A stretch of 5,342 nt of DNA from Synergistales bacterium. GTDB taxonomy: Bacteria; Synergistota; Synergistia; Synergistales; Aminobacteriaceae. The notes below the pieces were generated by a model. It worked only from the letters and a program-made list of their open reading frames with translations, searched no databases and was not told where the DNA came from. This document shows, piece by piece, positions 4,433 through 5,342 of the stretch; within the stretch, counting starts at the first letter, position 1; each line of letters opens with the position of its first letter. Location of the stretch: positions 1-5,342 of the forward strand of contig BOCC01000135.1 of NCBI GenBank assembly GCA_026002715.1, read 5' to 3'. Made by a program: the position numbers and the translations under genes.

Positions 4433-4471
4433 AAGGACTTAGGAGATTTCTTCTGAGTCCTTTTTATTTTT
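4433..4471 (+). terminator. Terminator of the tRNA-Val transcription unit
   Basis: AAGGACTTAG (4433-4442) pairs with CTGAGTCCTT (4453-4462), ten pairs with one G-T and a ten-base loop, followed by TTTATTTTT. It begins 10 nt after the tRNA CCA end, as expected for the original host tRNA terminator. Its T-run overlaps the last codons of the minus-strand gene ending at 4464. Confidence 0.85.
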
Positions 4472-4817
4472 CATTCCTCCATATTTCCTCCAAAAATTTT
4501 AGACGTATCGTTTTCCTCCTTTCCTTGCCCTCCATCTTAGCTACCTCTTCGGAGATTTTCTTTGAATACTCTTCCAGCGATATTGTCTGCATCTTGTACG
4601 CCTCCTTCAAGTTCTCGCTTATGCCGAAACCCTTCACCCAGAATACCCTATCCGCAAACTCAAGGATAAATTTCTTTTGTCTTTTATCATATTCCTGTTC
4701 GTTCGTCGTCTTCAGGAGTTCCCACGCGTATTTCTCGCGTAGAAGCACGTCGTCGCCGCTTTCAAGCGATAGACGCGACGCGTACATAATCCGCGCGAAA
4801 GGGCGTTTGTCCTCCAC
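4464..4817 (-). pseudogene. 5'-truncated PD-(D/E)XK transposase-family C-terminal fragment
   Basis: The 117-residue frame begins at a GTG (4817) and repeats the C-terminal half of its neighbour: DKRPFARIMYASRLSLESGD, REKYAWELLKTTNEQEYDKR, then FADRVFWVKGFGISENLKEA. The nuclease core expected N-terminal to this is absent, because a stop lies three codons upstream of the GTG. The tail differs from its neighbour: after EEYSKKISEE it reads VAKMEGKERRKTIRLKFLEE and ends IWRNEK. The shared ~253 bp are about 95% identical, with most differences silent, so the duplication is recent or was corrected by conversion. No good ribosome binding site is seen. I take it as a spare tail fragment, although a small expressed protein cannot be excluded. 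Confidence 0.6.
4561..4813 (-). repeat. Direct repeat copy A of the transposase-family gene
   Basis: Aligned without gaps to 5021-5273 at a constant offset of 460 bp, with about a dozen mismatches counted by eye. Similarity ends abruptly on both sides. Confidence 0.85.
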
Positions 4818-4836
4818 AGCGTCCTATGTCATTAAT

Positions 4837-5342
4837 TTAATTCAGCGAAAGTATGGAGTTTTTATCTAACCCGGTGTATTTCTTGATAACTTCCACAGGA
4901 AGGTTGTCGGCGAGCATTGAACGCGCAACCTCGAACTTACCTTTCTCCATACCCTTCTCCATGCCCTTCTCCATGCCTTTCTCCATGCCTTCCATTACGC
5001 CTTCTTCTTTTGCAAGTTGCTTTGAATACTCTTCCAGCGATATTGTCTGCATCTTGTAAGCCTCCTTCAAGCTCTCGCTTATGCCGTAACCTTTCACCCA
5101 GAATACCCTATCCGCAAACTCAAGGATAAATTTCTTTTGCCTTTTATCATATTCCTGTTCGTTCGTCGTCTTCAAGAGTTCCCACGCGTATTTCTCGCGT
5201 AGAAACACATCATCTCCGCTTTCAAGCGACAGACGCGACGCGTACATAATCCGCGCGAAAGGGCGTTTGTCTTCTCTCAGTTCTTCCACGTCGCAACTTG
5301 GGACGTGGAATGTCCTGAATTTAATAGCCGCCTCAAAGCCGT
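4837..5342 (-). CDS. PD-(D/E)XK nuclease/transposase-family protein, 3' part
   Basis: The reading frame stays open to the right edge: upstream of a GTG at 5289 it continues FEAAIKFRTFHVPSCDVEEL into the known part, so the true start and catalytic N-terminus are outside the window. The visible part has a conserved helical block (RPFARIMYASRLSLESGD, LREKYAWELLKTT, FILEFADRVFWVKG), a linker with four MEKG units, and a C-terminal helix-turn-helix-like tail with VARSMLADNLPVEVIKKYTG then LDKNSI. This is the usual end of the Rpn/PD-(D/E)XK nuclease family transposases (PF12784-type), about 300 aa, which are linked to recombination and DNA cleavage. It is on the chromosomal side of the att site and is probably a resident host gene. 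Confidence 0.75.
   Translation of the reverse strand, partial: GFEAAIKFRTFHVPSCDVEELREDKRPFARIMYASRLSLESGDDVFLREKYAWELLKTTNEQEYDKRQKKFILEFADRVFWVKGYGISESLKEAYKMQTISLEEYSKQLAKEEGVMEGMEKGMEKGMEKGMEKGKFEVARSMLADNLPVEVIKKYTGLDKNSILSLN
4942..4989 (-). repeat. Four 12-bp units encoding Met-Glu-Lys-Gly
   Basis: Units of the type CTTCTCCATGCC (plus strand) repeat four times with one- or two-base variation and encode MEKG in the linker of the transposase-family protein. Unit number changes by slippage keep the frame, so linker length can vary. This is a known habit of the family. Confidence 0.85.
5021..5273 (-). repeat. Direct repeat copy B of the transposase-family gene
   Basis: Partner of 4561-4813 and part of the longer gene running off the right edge. 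Recombination between the copies would delete 460 bp and give the long gene the other tail. Confidence 0.85.

Noticed and set aside
4942..4989. Possible CRISPR or regulatory repeat array
   Set aside because: Units are 12 bp with no spacers and encode MEKG in frame, so it is a coding tandem repeat.
4525..5129. Plus-strand frames opposite the transposase-family copies
   Set aside because: They mirror the minus-strand coding repeats (Ser/Pro/Phe-rich shadow of MEKG codons) and lack initiation signals.
5287..5289. GTG at 5289 as the true start of the distal transposase-family gene
   Set aside because: The frame continues open to the window edge with residues that fit the family, so the start lies outside.

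Overview
The window looks like the right-hand end of a genomic island (bases 1 to about 4376) integrated into a tRNA-Val gene, followed by about 0.97 kb of probable host chromosome. The organism is a bacterium with canonical Shine-Dalgarno sequences and sigma70-type promoters. The housekeeping-like segments (integrase, tRNA flank, degenerate antitoxins) are moderately GC-rich, while the Abi gene is clearly AT-rich. The PD-(D/E)XK transposase-like tails with Met-Glu-Lys-Gly repeats and the antitoxin style are ones I associate with Synergistota or Negativicutes. That taxonomic guess is weak.

Left part (1-444). A minus-strand gene starts at base 14 and leaves the window after four codons. Its ribosome binding site and -10 region are covered by a 33-bp near-perfect palindrome, the picture of an autoregulated operator. 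Bases 83-320 hold only a 29-codon ORF and short gene-start stubs. A TATAAT promoter at 321-349 then drives a short leader, about 357-428, that folds into a GC-rich hairpin ending in seven T. It is probably a small RNA with its own terminator directly in front of the Abi gene.

Middle (445-1982). An Abi_2 (AbiD/AbiF-type, HEPN-like) abortive-infection gene is followed 18 nt later by an unannotated 58-aa single-pass membrane protein. Behind these lies a graveyard of toxin-antitoxin genes: a RelB-like antitoxin N-terminus fused out of frame to a HicB C-terminus, a probable HicA tail, and a six-codon stub of another antitoxin. A 28-nt translation-initiation block is repeated 629 nt apart.

Right part of the island (1983-4376). 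A strong promoter and a two-hairpin leader precede a Panacea-domain (SocA/PanA, DUF4065) antitoxin, translationally coupled through a TTGA overlap to a 90-aa probable RelE/ParE-like toxin. A long hairpin separates this pair from a convergent, apparently intact P4-type tyrosine integrase. The integrase upstream region has direct and inverted repeats suited to arm-type sites and autoregulation. Next comes the 3' part of a tRNA-Val(CAC), starting in the anticodon stem, which marks the attachment site.

Beyond the attachment site (4424-5342) are the tRNA terminator and two tandem copies of the C-terminal part of a PD-(D/E)XK nuclease/transposase-family gene with different tails. The proximal copy is 5'-truncated and the distal one continues off the right edge.

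Taken together this is a small defence/addiction island. Its live cargo is an RNA-led Abi module and a PanA-toxin module, surrounded by decayed toxin-antitoxin remains and mobilised by a tRNA-Val integrase.
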